64,000 nucleotides of DNA from Bacteroides uniformis (lineage in GTDB: Bacteria; Bacteroidota; Bacteroidia; Bacteroidales; Bacteroidaceae): positions 3,733,501 through 3,797,500 of the forward strand of contig NZ_CP102263.1 in NCBI RefSeq assembly GCF_025147485.1, given 5' to 3'. Every line of letters starts with the position of its first letter. The first letter of the stretch is position 1. The notes beneath the pieces are model-generated. The model had not been told where the DNA came from, made no database searches, and was given only the letters and a program-made list of their open reading frames with translations. Both the position numbers and the translations under genes were made by a program. This document shows, piece by piece, positions 26,010 through 35,554 of the stretch.

Positions 26010-28313
26010 TTATTCGCTCTTGATGCTCTTTACCGGATTTTCATTGGCAATGCACCATGCCTTCAACACCACGGTAGCAACGATAAACAACAGCAACAGA
26101 CAACCTACAAGAATATATCCGCCTATAGGGAATGGCACAACATCAGAGAACTGGCTCGCCCAAAGCTTTCCGGCCCGGCATGCTCCCCCAATACCTATGG
26201 CGACAGACGGAATGGCCAGCCAAAGCACATCTCTTGACAATAACAGCAAAATACTTTCCGTCTCCGCTCCATTCACTTTACGAATGGCAATCTCTTTTGA
26301 ACGCAGGCGGATTTCATCATTCACATAGCCTATCAGTCCCATCAGAATGATAAAGAGTATGGTCAATGAAACCAGCAGGGTAACATCACGAAATACCCGT
26401 ACAGACTCGGCATAACTGCGCATTTCCTGCTCCACCGAACGGAATACGAGGCTTTTCTGAGGATAAATCCGATGCATCTCTTCATTGAGGCGGGCGAGAT
26501 TTTCATCCAATGGCTCTTTGAGGCGAACATGCAGGGTGGCAGCTGTCTTCCCCGTCCATTCCACCATCACCGGCAAATTATCGTTGGGCATATCGGCAAA
26601 ACTGAAACTGTCTAACAGCCCGACAACAGTGCCATAATCATTCACCCGCTTGCCTATGGGGCTGTCTGTCCAATTCATCTTCTCATAAAAGACACTGTTG
26701 ACAAGCAACTGACCTTCTCCCGTCAAGTTATGCCCCTCTTTCAGTCTCAGACCAATGAAAGGAAGAAAATCACTGTCGAACCAAGTATTACGAGGATAGA
26801 AAAGCTCGTTACCCTGATTGTCAAGAATTGGCTGGTTAGAACCGAACCACAATATAGGGCGTTCTGCCGAAGCAACCCCTTCCACATAAGGCAAACTGCC
26901 GACAAGACTACGCAGGCTATTGCCATCCACTTCCCGCTGGGTGGTATATGCCACACGTTCAGGACGCCAACCACGGTCACGCGTCGTTACATAACTGTAC
27001 TGTGAAACGACCATCAGCATCATCCCCAGAATGAATGCCGCTCCGATGAACTGAACAAAAAGCAGTACCCGTTTCCAGCCACGACGCCCGGAAGTGTAGC
27101 GGCGGAACACTTGTGTCACCGGAATACGAGCGAAAAGCATGGCAGGCAGGCAACCACCTAAAATAAACAGTAACAGTATCACCGACAATGGTGCCCAAAG
27201 ATTCTGCCAGTCAAAAAGAGCACTGAGAGGTACAGCTGCCAATTCTTCCATTTTTTCGTGGAAAATATACACCAGCAGTCCAATGAGCAGCAAGGCAAGC
27301 CCTACTACTATAGCAGTCTCTACCATGAACATGGAAAAGATGCTACTTCCCGAAGCACCGCTGCATTTGTGTACACCGATGGCCTTGGCACGCTGTGTCA
27401 GCGAAGCCACGGAAACGAGTACATAATTCAATGCGGTCGTAAAAAGCAGCACGATACCCAGGAAGAACATAATCCAAATCATCTTCCGTACTTGAGGAGT
27501 CTCGACATGCAGATTATGGATAGGGACAATACGTACGCTCAATTCTAAACCACTTTCCGGTGGAATATGACGGGCAATAGCTATGGACATACGCTCATTC
27601 AGCCAATCAGCATCCTGCGGACTGCGCAGCCTGAGATAACCGTCGTAGTTTCCGCCGCTCTGCCAACCCAGGTCCCACTTCAGATGCCGCCCTATAGTAG
27701 GAAAGGAAATGATTGCCTCTGGACGCCTCTCCAAAGAAGTGTTCAACGGAATATCGGCAAAGATACCCTTCACGAGCAGTGTAGTCTGATATCCCCAAAA
27801 ATCATAACGCAGTGTTTTCCCTATCGGATTTTCGTCACCGAAGGCCTCCTTTGCTGACTTGGCGGAAAGGAATACGACATCCGGACCCGCCAAATCCTGT
27901 GGATTGCCTTCTATCATCTCCAAACCGAGTACAGAAAAATAAAGTGTATCTGCCATCACCGTGGACATATCTAATTGGCGCTCACCCAACTGGAAACTAT
28001 TATCAAAAAGAGAACAGCTCACTGTGCTACTTTCCACTTGTTCCGGAAACTCTTCGGCAATGGCAGCCGGAATCGGAATGATGGTAAAGCGACTTTCGTT
28101 ACCTTCCAACACTCCATTTTTCAACCAACCCGTCTTCACAATATAAAGGTTATCCGAATCATGATAAAAGTTATCAAAACTCAACTCGAATGCAATCCGT
28201 GCAAATAGAAATACAGACATCAGCAGTCCCAATGCCAAAGATACAATCTTAATGGCATTGGAACCTTGCTTGTGCAACAAGCTTTGTAATGTATAATAAA
28301 TGTGCCGCCTCAT
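26010..28313 (-). CDS. MacB/FtsX-type ABC permease (paralogue 3)
   Basis: 767 residues with an N-terminal span, a large periplasmic domain (about 45-270), three spans, a second periplasmic domain (about 430-650), then three spans. FtsX repeat motifs are AIGVHKCSGASG and EIAIRKVNGAE, and it ends ENPVKSIKSE. It is last in the four-gene operon, 19 bp after paralogue 2, with the ATPase two genes upstream. Such permeases work in peptide or lipoprotein extrusion or in antibiotic sensing, moving periplasmic substrates by mechanotransmission. The substrate is unknown here. Confidence 0.92.
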   Translation of the reverse strand: MRRHIYYTLQSLLHKQGSNAIKIVSLALGLLMSVFLFARIAFELSFDNFYHDSDNLYIVKTGWLKNGVLEGNESRFTIIPIPAAIAEEFPEQVESSTVSCSLFDNSFQLGERQLDMSTVMADTLYFSVLGLEMIEGNPQDLAGPDVVFLSAKSAKEAFGDENPIGKTLRYDFWGYQTTLLVKGIFADIPLNTSLERRPEAIISFPTIGRHLKWDLGWQSGGNYDGYLRLRSPQDADWLNERMSIAIARHIPPESGLELSVRIVPIHNLHVETPQVRKMIWIMFFLGIVLLFTTALNYVLVSVASLTQRAKAIGVHKCSGASGSSIFSMFMVETAIVVGLALLLIGLLVYIFHEKMEELAAVPLSALFDWQNLWAPLSVILLLFILGGCLPAMLFARIPVTQVFRRYTSGRRGWKRVLLFVQFIGAAFILGMMLMVVSQYSYVTTRDRGWRPERVAYTTQREVDGNSLRSLVGSLPYVEGVASAERPILWFGSNQPILDNQGNELFYPRNTWFDSDFLPFIGLRLKEGHNLTGEGQLLVNSVFYEKMNWTDSPIGKRVNDYGTVVGLLDSFSFADMPNDNLPVMVEWTGKTAATLHVRLKEPLDENLARLNEEMHRIYPQKSLVFRSVEQEMRSYAESVRVFRDVTLLVSLTILFIILMGLIGYVNDEIRLRSKEIAIRKVNGAETESILLLLSRDVLWLAIPSVAIGIGGACRAGKLWASQFSDVVPFPIGGYILVGCLLLLFIVATVVLKAWCIANENPVKSIKSE

Positions 28314-28332
28314 AATTTCCTGAAGTTATTCT

Positions 28333-30636
28333 TTATTCACTCTTGATACTGTCTACCGGATTCTCATTGGCAATCCGCCATGCCTTGAATACTACACAAC
28401 CGATGATGAGCAATAGTACAATGCATGCAATAAGCAAGAATCCGCAGATACCAAAATCCACTCCCTCCACAAACTGCTCTATCCAGACACCGCCTATATA
28501 CCAGGCTCCCAGCCCTCCAAGAAAAACGGCCGGCAAGGATATCCAGAATATATCCTTCGAGAAAAGCCGGAGAATGGATGACGCTTCCGCACCATTCACT
28601 TTACGGATGGCAATTTCCTTGCTGCGGCGTTGTATCTCGTCATTGATGTAGCCAATCAACCCCATTAACGTAACAAAAAGGATGGTTATGGCAGCCAGTA
28701 AAGCTGCATTACGGAAATCCGTGACGGTACTGTTCTGGTCGTCAATGACCTTTTGGAACGAGGAAAATACAATGTCACGGGTGGGAAACAGCTTTTCCAT
28801 GTCTTCGTTCAAACGCTTGAGGTTATCGTCAAAAGGCTCTTTCAGACGTAATTGGATGTTTCCGGAAAATCGGTCAAGATAAGTTGCATACATAGGTTGC
28901 ACCACCACATAAGCGGCATTGGATGTAGCAAAGTCTTTCAGTACACCTACAATATTGCCCGCTATGCGATCGCCGTTGCGCACTTGCCTGCCTATCGGTT
29001 TATCTTCCCAATGCATCATTTTCAAAAATGTTTCATTGACCAATATCTGCCCAGGGGCATCCATATTCTTGCCTTCCGCAAATTCCAACTTCATAAACGG
29101 GGCATAGTCCTTGCCAAATTCCACCCAACGCATGCTCATCCACTGCCCGTTATCAGTCGTAACCCCTTCTCCGCTCAATCCGTCTGTAAGAAGATTACCG
29201 CTACAAGCTCCATCTTCCACATAAGGCAAAGAAAGCATCACACTACGATTTGCATCGCTTTCCGCATCCGAGTCAAAGGATACGCCCGAAGCATAAGCCA
29301 CCCGGTGGTAATCGAATCCACGTTCTTTATTGGTGATGTAATGGCTCTGCATAAGCACCAGCCCCAACAAGCCGAAAATAAAAGAGGTACCGGCAAACTG
29401 CACAAACAAGAGCGGACGTTTCCAGCCTTTCTTGCCTTCGGTATACCGGCGGAAAACCTGCGTCACCGGAATGCGGGCAAAAAGCTGCCCGGGCAACATG
29501 CCGCCTATCATAAACAAAATGACTATCACTGAAAGCGGTGCCCAAATGTTTTCCCAAGAGAAAAGACCGGCAAGACTAACGTCGAGCATGTCCTCCAACG
29601 GCTCACGGAAATTAAATAGAAGCAGCGCTACAAGCAGCAAGGAAGAAAGCATGATGACTCCGGTCTCCCATAAGAACATACCGAAAATAGTTCCCGTATT
29701 TGCCCCACTACATTTATGTACGCCTATAGCTTTGGCACGACGGTTCATGGCTGAGATGGAAATAAGCACATAATTCATCGCCACAATAAAAAGTATGGCG
29801 GTTCCCAGCGTCAACAGAATCCATACCATACGCATGGTACTGATACCAAATTCCATACGGTAGTCCTTTATCGGAACCAGACTGATAAACACATCATCGC
29901 TCTTGCGCACCTGCTCGGCAAGTTTCTCTATTCGGGTGTTCACATCGTCCAGTTGCACCCCCGGGCGCAGACGGACAAAGGACATATAGCTGTCTCCACC
30001 TCCCCATCCCCAGTATCCCCAATGATGCTTGAAGGAGGTAGCCAGAGACATCACGACACCACTTCCATAGAAACTGGAGTTTTCGGGGAAATCTTCAAAA
30101 ATGCCCTTCACGGTCATTGACATCTGTTTGTTATAGACCACCGTCTGCCCGATGGGATTCTTATCGGCAAACATGCTGCCGGCCAGCTCCCTGCTGATGA
30201 AGACCACCTCCGGATTATTCAGCTCGCGAGGGTCTCCACTGACAACATCAATGCCCATAGTGGCAAAGAAACAAGAATCGGCCGTCATGGCATTGGTCTG
30301 GAAACGGCGTTCATTGGCAAACCAAGCCGAATTGCTCCACCATTGCTGGGTGACGGTAACACTCTCCACCTCGTCAGGCAGGTTTTCGGCAATGGTACCA
30401 GCCACCGGTCCAAGAGTTATATGCGAAGGATGATACTCGTTGTTGTAATACCATACTGTTTTGACAAGACACAAACGTTCATGGTCCTTGTAGCAGGTAT
30501 CATAATTGAGCTCGAATGCCTGACGGGAAAAAATGAGGATACTGACTGCCAACCCCAGTCCCAAGGAAATAATCTTGATGAGGTTGGAGCCTTTTCCTCG
30601 TATCAGTGTCTGAAGAGTGTAATATAGTTGTCTCAT
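28333..30636 (-). CDS. MacB/FtsX-type ABC permease (paralogue 2)
   Basis: 767 residues with the same architecture as its two neighbours: N-terminal span, periplasmic domain, three spans with AIGVHKCSGANTG, second periplasmic domain, three spans with EIAIRKVNGAEAS, and the ending ENPVDSIKSE. It starts 21 bp after the ATPase stop. The three permeases are clearly paralogous but have diverged most in the periplasmic domains, which suggests different substrates or a heteromeric assembly (inference). Confidence 0.92.
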   Translation of the reverse strand: MRQLYYTLQTLIRGKGSNLIKIISLGLGLAVSILIFSRQAFELNYDTCYKDHERLCLVKTVWYYNNEYHPSHITLGPVAGTIAENLPDEVESVTVTQQWWSNSAWFANERRFQTNAMTADSCFFATMGIDVVSGDPRELNNPEVVFISRELAGSMFADKNPIGQTVVYNKQMSMTVKGIFEDFPENSSFYGSGVVMSLATSFKHHWGYWGWGGGDSYMSFVRLRPGVQLDDVNTRIEKLAEQVRKSDDVFISLVPIKDYRMEFGISTMRMVWILLTLGTAILFIVAMNYVLISISAMNRRAKAIGVHKCSGANTGTIFGMFLWETGVIMLSSLLLVALLLFNFREPLEDMLDVSLAGLFSWENIWAPLSVIVILFMIGGMLPGQLFARIPVTQVFRRYTEGKKGWKRPLLFVQFAGTSFIFGLLGLVLMQSHYITNKERGFDYHRVAYASGVSFDSDAESDANRSVMLSLPYVEDGACSGNLLTDGLSGEGVTTDNGQWMSMRWVEFGKDYAPFMKLEFAEGKNMDAPGQILVNETFLKMMHWEDKPIGRQVRNGDRIAGNIVGVLKDFATSNAAYVVVQPMYATYLDRFSGNIQLRLKEPFDDNLKRLNEDMEKLFPTRDIVFSSFQKVIDDQNSTVTDFRNAALLAAITILFVTLMGLIGYINDEIQRRSKEIAIRKVNGAEASSILRLFSKDIFWISLPAVFLGGLGAWYIGGVWIEQFVEGVDFGICGFLLIACIVLLLIIGCVVFKAWRIANENPVDSIKSE

Positions 30637-30657
30637 GGAAGTTGTTTTAAAAGTCTG

Positions 30658-31341
30658 TTACAAATCCTGCGCTGCCACACTTGCCACCACACTACCGTCG
30701 AAAAGATGTATCGTGCGGTGTGCAAACGAGGCGTCGTGCTGGCTGTGGGTCACCATAATAATCGTAGTACCCTCTTTATTCAGTTCTGTCAACAGATTCA
30801 TCACCTCAGCTCCGTTCTTGGAGTCCAAGTTACCGGTAGGCTCATCGGCGAGTATCAGCTTGGGATTGGTTACGACCGCACGGGCTATCGCCACACGTTG
30901 CTGCTGACCGCCGGAAAGCTGTTGCGGGAAGTGTTTGGCACGGTGGCTGATGTTCATTCTTTTCAGTATATCCTCTACCATACGCTTACGTTCACCCGCC
31001 TTTACGCCAAGATACGTAAGGGGAAGTTCCACATTCTCGTAGACGTTCAGTTCGTCTATCAGGTTGAAGCTCTGGAACACGAATCCCAGCTTGCCCTTGC
31101 GCACACGGGTACGTTCCTTTTCCTTCAAGTCCGCTACTTCCTGACCGAGCAGCTTGTAACTGCCCTCCGTAGGATTGTCCAGCAGCCCGAGGATGTTCAG
31201 CAAGGTGGACTTGCCGCAACCGGACGGCCCCATAATGGCTACAAACTCTCCCTCCTTTACATCGAGGTTTACGTGATTCAATGCTACCGTCTCTACTTCC
31301 GAAGTACGGAATACTTTGCTGATGTTGTTAATCTCAATCAT
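30658..31341 (-). CDS. ABC transporter ATPase (MacB/LolD type)
   Basis: 227 residues. Walker A is GPSGCGKST (38-46), signature QLSGGQQQRVAIA (141-153), Walker B LILADEPTG (162-170) and switch VTHSQHD. This is the LolD/MacB/FtsE class that serves FtsX-type permeases. It is the only ATPase for three permeases in the operon, lying 24 bp after paralogue 1, so it is probably shared by all three. Confidence 0.96.
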   Translation of the reverse strand: MIEINNISKVFRTSEVETVALNHVNLDVKEGEFVAIMGPSGCGKSTLLNILGLLDNPTEGSYKLLGQEVADLKEKERTRVRKGKLGFVFQSFNLIDELNVYENVELPLTYLGVKAGERKRMVEDILKRMNISHRAKHFPQQLSGGQQQRVAIARAVVTNPKLILADEPTGNLDSKNGAEVMNLLTELNKEGTTIIMVTHSQHDASFAHRTIHLFDGSVVASVAAQDL

Positions 31342-31365
31342 GATATTTAATGTTTTAATATTGTT

Positions 31366-33681
31366 TTATTCGCTCTTAATACTATTCACCGGATTCTCGT
31401 TCGCTATCCGCCAGGACTTCCAAAGTACGCAGGCTACGATAATCACCAAATTGGCCATCACTACCAGTACGTATACTGCCCAACTGATGTGAATACGCTC
31501 CGCAAACTGTTCCATCCACATTCCGTTGACATACCATGCCAATACCGTACCGATGACAACTGCCGGAGCCGCCACCACAAGTATATCCCTCGACAGCATT
31601 TCCAAGATACCGGAAGCCTCTGCCCCGTTCACTTTACGGATGGCAATCTCCTTACTGCGGCGGCGCACCTCGTCGGTGGTATACCCAATCAGCCCCATCA
31701 GCATAATGAAGAACATGGTCACTGCCGCCATCAAAGTGGCATTGCGGAATACACGGACAGAATTATAGCTGTTCTCTATCCTTTTCTCATAACCGGTAAA
31801 GTCAATGGTCTGGTCATGGAAAGCCTCGGCTACATCGTGGTTCAACTTCTGCAGATTTTCGGTAAAGGGTTCTTTCAAACGAACATGTACCGTTCCATAA
31901 AAATTCTTGTTCCCACGGGCTATGAAAGGCATCTTCTCGGTTCTGAAACTCTCTATCTGGAAATCCTTCAACTGCCCTACGACCTTGAATGTATTCCCTT
32001 CGGTATATACCGTACGGCCCACGACGTCGTCTCCCCAACGCATCATCTCGGCAAAGGTCTCGTTCACCACGACTTCCTCTTTATCGCGCGCCATACGTCC
32101 CGTCTTCATAGTCATGCCCATCAAAGCAGGAAAGTCCTCGCGCATGAAATAAGAAGAACGACAAGAGAACAGTGCCTGCCCGCTCTCACTATGAATCATC
32201 GAACCGCTATATCCGCTAATGGGCGTGCTGTTGGCGCTGGACACCGCTTCCACGTAGGGCAATCCCTTGAAGAACTGATAAGCCGCATCACGCGTCGCTT
32301 CATTATCCCAGTAGGCATTGCCTATGGCTATCTGCTTGGGATTATACCCCATATCCTTTTTCAGTACATACTGGTATTGCGACATCACCACACACATCAA
32401 TCCACTAATGAATGCCACGCCTGCAAACTGGACAAACAGCAACGGACGCTTCCAGCCCTTCTTCCCCTCGGTATAGCGGCGGAACACCTGCGATACGGGA
32501 ATACGCGCAAAGAGCCGGCCCGGCAATACGCCTCCCACTATAAACAGCAGAAGCACTACCGACAACGGTACCCAGATACGCTCCGGAGCCAACAAGGTGG
32601 AGAGCTTTACAACGACCGTGTCTTCCACAAAATCGCGGAAGTTGAGCATTATCAACGCCATCAGCAGCAATGCCGCCACAATGATGATACCCGTTTCCAG
32701 CAAAAACATGCTGAAAACCGTGCCACCGCTCGCACCGCTGCATTTATGTACGCCTACCGACTTGGCGCGGTAGCTCAAAGAGGAAATGGAAATCAGCACA
32801 TAGTTCAACGCCGCAATGAAAAGAATGGCAAAACCAAGAATGCTCATAATGACACGCATCCGCTGCACATCATCATAATTGCGGTATGTATCACGGATGG
32901 GCTGCACAAAAGCCGTGTAACCGTACTCTTTCTTATCTTCTGCCGGGCGATATTTGTCTATCATGGCATCAATACGCGCATTGACAACAGATTTGTCGGC
33001 ACCGGGACGGAAACGGATAAACTCTACCCAACTGTCTCCCCCGCTCCACGAGTAGTTATTCCAGTTGCGGCTCCACAAGGTAGGCATCGAGATAACCGCT
33101 TCCGGATTGATTGTGGCGTTCTCAGGCAAATTGGCATAGATTCCCTTCACCGTCAGGTCAAACTGATGGTCATAATTAAGCGTTTTCCCTATAGGATTCT
33201 CCTCACCGAACACTTTCCTTGCAAAGCGTTCACTCAAGAAAATAATATCCTTCTGCACCAAGTCCTTTTCGGGATTGCCGTTCAGGACGTCGATGCCCAT
33301 AGTACGGAAGAACAGCGAATCGGCTGCAATCTTCCTGTCATCAAGACGCACGCTTCCATTGTAAAGGGGAGCAGATACCATAGACGTGCTCAAACTTACC
33401 GCCGACTCCACCTCTTTGGGGAAGTTCTCCAAAATGGCCCCTGCCACGGGACCGCAATTCCACTCCTGAGGCTCAAATTTCTCCCCTTTCACCGAGAATA
33501 TCGACCATACCTGATACAAGTTATCATAATCCTTAAAGCAAGTGTCAAAACTCTGTTCATATGCCACGCGGGAGAAAAGCAGAATACTCATCGTCAATCC
33601 CAATCCCAAAGAAATGACCTTGATGATATTCGAACCGCGTCCCCGCAGTAAAGTCTGAATTACATAATAGATTTGTTTCAT
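31366..33681 (-). CDS. MacB/FtsX-type ABC permease (paralogue 1, first in operon)
   Basis: 771 residues with the double-periplasmic-domain architecture of its paralogues; motifs SVGVHKCSGASGG and EIAIRKVNGAEAS, ending ENPVNSIKSE. It is the first gene of the operon, with a sigma-54 promoter 43 bp upstream and a double palindrome beyond it. The opposite strand has a long open frame (31489-33651), a reverse-strand shadow of this gene. No membrane-fusion or TolC gene is present, unlike classic MacAB systems. Confidence 0.93.
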   Translation of the reverse strand: MKQIYYVIQTLLRGRGSNIIKVISLGLGLTMSILLFSRVAYEQSFDTCFKDYDNLYQVWSIFSVKGEKFEPQEWNCGPVAGAILENFPKEVESAVSLSTSMVSAPLYNGSVRLDDRKIAADSLFFRTMGIDVLNGNPEKDLVQKDIIFLSERFARKVFGEENPIGKTLNYDHQFDLTVKGIYANLPENATINPEAVISMPTLWSRNWNNYSWSGGDSWVEFIRFRPGADKSVVNARIDAMIDKYRPAEDKKEYGYTAFVQPIRDTYRNYDDVQRMRVIMSILGFAILFIAALNYVLISISSLSYRAKSVGVHKCSGASGGTVFSMFLLETGIIIVAALLLMALIMLNFRDFVEDTVVVKLSTLLAPERIWVPLSVVLLLFIVGGVLPGRLFARIPVSQVFRRYTEGKKGWKRPLLFVQFAGVAFISGLMCVVMSQYQYVLKKDMGYNPKQIAIGNAYWDNEATRDAAYQFFKGLPYVEAVSSANSTPISGYSGSMIHSESGQALFSCRSSYFMREDFPALMGMTMKTGRMARDKEEVVVNETFAEMMRWGDDVVGRTVYTEGNTFKVVGQLKDFQIESFRTEKMPFIARGNKNFYGTVHVRLKEPFTENLQKLNHDVAEAFHDQTIDFTGYEKRIENSYNSVRVFRNATLMAAVTMFFIMLMGLIGYTTDEVRRRSKEIAIRKVNGAEASGILEMLSRDILVVAAPAVVIGTVLAWYVNGMWMEQFAERIHISWAVYVLVVMANLVIIVACVLWKSWRIANENPVNSIKSE

Positions 33682-33723
33682 TCCGTTTATCGTTTATTAG
33701 ATTTATTTTCTTGCTTTTCATAT

Positions 33724-33740
33724 TGCAGAAAGCGTGCCAA
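33724..33740 (-). promoter_or_regulatory. Sigma-54 (-24/-12) promoter of the permease operon
   Basis: On the minus strand this reads TTGGCACGCTTTCTGCA. GG and GC are exactly 10 nt apart, and it matches the consensus TGGCACG-N4-TTGC at all but one position. Transcription would begin about 30 bp before the ATG at 33681. Confidence 0.8.
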
Positions 33741-33794
33741 AGAATGCACAAACCTGATTATCAGCGCATATCGTATTTCAGAAGAAGACAAAGG

Positions 33795-33832
33795 TGTCTA
33801 ATTTTTAGACACTCCCGTCTAAAAATTAGACA
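33795..33832. promoter_or_regulatory. Double palindromic enhancer (UAS) for the sigma-54 activator
   Basis: Two palindromes, GTCTAA-TTT-TTAGAC (33796-33810) and GTCTAA-AAA-TTAGAC (33817-33831), have centres 21 bp apart, that is two helical turns. Together they form a 16-bp perfect inverted repeat with a 6-bp spacer. They lie about 70-100 bp upstream of the sigma-54 start, the usual place for an NtrC-type activator. The response regulator encoded at 35728 is the obvious candidate. Confidence 0.75.
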
Positions 33833-33907
33833 GAGGCCGAATCTCTGTTCAGCCTCATAGAACAAAAAAAAGGGAAATTAGAAAAGAATCCATAAGAATG
33901 AAAACTT

Positions 33908-33915
33908 TACCTTTG
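33908..33915 (+). promoter_or_regulatory. -7 box of the metallophosphoesterase gene
   Basis: TACCTTTG matches TAnnTTTG, 36 bp before the ATG at 33951. This side of the divergent gap thus appears to use the housekeeping sigma factor. Confidence 0.55.
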
Positions 33916-33950
33916 CCCACAGTTTTCTAAAGATAGAGTATAAACGTAAA

Positions 33951-34772
33951 ATGAAGCACCTGCACATGAAATTCCCCAAACTCTTATATCCTTCATTCCT
34001 ATGCCTGCTTATAGCCGGCTGCGACATGATAGATTATCACCCTTACGATGTACACATCAGCGGTGAAACCGATGTCAATGCCCACAACATTGCCCAAATA
34101 GAGCAGAACTGCCAGAACAAGACAACAATCCGATTCGTAACAATGGGGGACTCCCAGCGCTGGTATGACGAGACCGACGACTTTGTAAGCCACCTCAACA
34201 AGCGGGACGACATAGATTTCGTCATTCATGGCGGAGACGTCAGTGACTTCGGTGTAACAGACGAGTTCCTTTGGCAACGGGACATTATGAACAAACTCAA
34301 GATACCCTATGTGGTACTTCTCGGCAATCACGACTGCCTGGGCACGGGCGAAGAGACTTATCGTGCAATATTCGGAGACCCCAATTTCTCCTTCATTGCA
34401 GGACGGGTAAAGTTTGTCTGCCTGAATACCAACGCCATCGAATTTGACTACTCCCGCCCCATTCCCGACTTCGAGTTTCTTGCCGCACAGATACGCGACC
34501 GTGAAGAGGAATTCGATAAAACCGTTGTGTCCATGCACATACGCCCGTTCTGCAACGAGTTCAACAATAATGTGGCACACGTATTCCAGCGTTACATCAA
34601 GGAATTTCCCGGACTGCAGTTCTGTACATCCGCACACGAACACCATCGCTTCGAGAAAGACCTCTTTGAAGATGGGATAATGTATTACATGAGCGACTGC
34701 ATGAAGAACCGCAATTACTATATATTCACCATAACCCCCGACGGATATGAACGCGAAGTGGCATATTATTAA
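33951..34772 (+). CDS. Calcineurin-like metallophosphoesterase, probable lipoprotein
   Basis: 273 residues. A lipobox near residue 24 (LLIAGC) suggests lipid anchoring. Metallophosphoesterase motifs in order are TMGDSQ, HGGDVSDFG, LLGNHDC, VSMHIRP and SAHEHHR, which supply the dinuclear metal ligands. The substrate, possibly a phosphate ester in the periplasm or at the surface, is unknown. Its last 26 bp overlap the next gene, so the two are translationally linked. It is divergent from the permease operon, and both flank the enhancer. Confidence 0.88.
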   Translation: MKHLHMKFPKLLYPSFLCLLIAGCDMIDYHPYDVHISGETDVNAHNIAQIEQNCQNKTTIRFVTMGDSQRWYDETDDFVSHLNKRDDIDFVIHGGDVSDFGVTDEFLWQRDIMNKLKIPYVVLLGNHDCLGTGEETYRAIFGDPNFSFIAGRVKFVCLNTNAIEFDYSRPIPDFEFLAAQIRDREEEFDKTVVSMHIRPFCNEFNNNVAHVFQRYIKEFPGLQFCTSAHEHHRFEKDLFEDGIMYYMSDCMKNRNYYIFTITPDGYEREVAYY

Positions 34773-35484
34773 TCACCTGGCATGCGCCGTCGTCTTCTTG
34801 TCGGTATGCTCTTTTTCTGCTTTTTCACAAGAGAGAGATACCATCTTCATCATAGAACACGATACCGTATGGATGGACCTGCAACCGGATGCCGTCATTG
34901 AAAGCCAGACCAGAGAGAACCGTTATGACCGCCGCGTACACCGCTACCGCAGGCATTGGGAGGCCTTGATTCCGACGCACACCAAAATTCAGTTTGCCGG
35001 CAATATGGGGTTGCTGTCATTCGGTACCGGATGGGATTACGGCAGAAGAAACCAATGGGAAACAGACGTATTCTTCGGAGTATTGCCCAAATATGACTCC
35101 AAACGTACCAAGCTGACATTCACCGTCAAGCAGAACTACCTTCCCTGGAGCCTGCAAATAAAACAGAGCCGTTTTTCTGTAGAACCGCTGGCTTGCGGTA
35201 TGTATCTGAACACGGTATTCGGCGATGAATTCTGGGTCAATGAACCGGAACGCTACCCTAAAGGATATTATGGTTTCTCCTCTAAGGTACGCATCCATGC
35301 ATTCTTAGGACAGCGCATCACTTACGACATCGACCCGCAACGACGGTTCACGGCCAAAGAAATCACTTTCTTCTATGAAATAAGTACATGTGACCTATAT
35401 GTAGTCAGCGCCTTCACCAACAAGTATCTGAAACCCAAGGATTATCTGAGCTTGTCATTTGGCATCAAACTGCAACTGCTATAA
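34747..35484 (+). CDS. Small secreted envelope protein, beta-rich, unknown
   Basis: 245 residues. A signal peptide ends near SFSAFSQ (residue 27). The rest contains many aromatic, alternating segments such as FAGNMGLLSFGTGWDYG and YLSLSFGIKLQLL, consistent with a small outer-membrane barrel of about eight strands (inference). I recognise no named family. It overlaps the metallophosphoesterase gene and lies upstream of the regulator pair, so it is probably part of the same envelope-response module. Confidence 0.7.
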   Translation: MNAKWHIINHLACAVVFLSVCSFSAFSQERDTIFIIEHDTVWMDLQPDAVIESQTRENRYDRRVHRYRRHWEALIPTHTKIQFAGNMGLLSFGTGWDYGRRNQWETDVFFGVLPKYDSKRTKLTFTVKQNYLPWSLQIKQSRFSVEPLACGMYLNTVFGDEFWVNEPERYPKGYYGFSSKVRIHAFLGQRITYDIDPQRRFTAKEITFFYEISTCDLYVVSAFTNKYLKPKDYLSLSFGIKLQLL

Positions 35485-35554
35485 ATTTTTTCAGTACCGC
35501 CATGAGCTCTTACTGAAGTTGCTACAAACTAATTTCTGTTTTACTTAAATCTAT

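Noticed and set aside
31489..33651. 720-codon open frame on the plus strand opposite permease paralogue 1
   Set aside because: The minus strand encodes an intact permease with clear motifs and a promoter. The plus-strand product is His/Arg-rich, has no recognisable domain and no promoter, and is a composition shadow.
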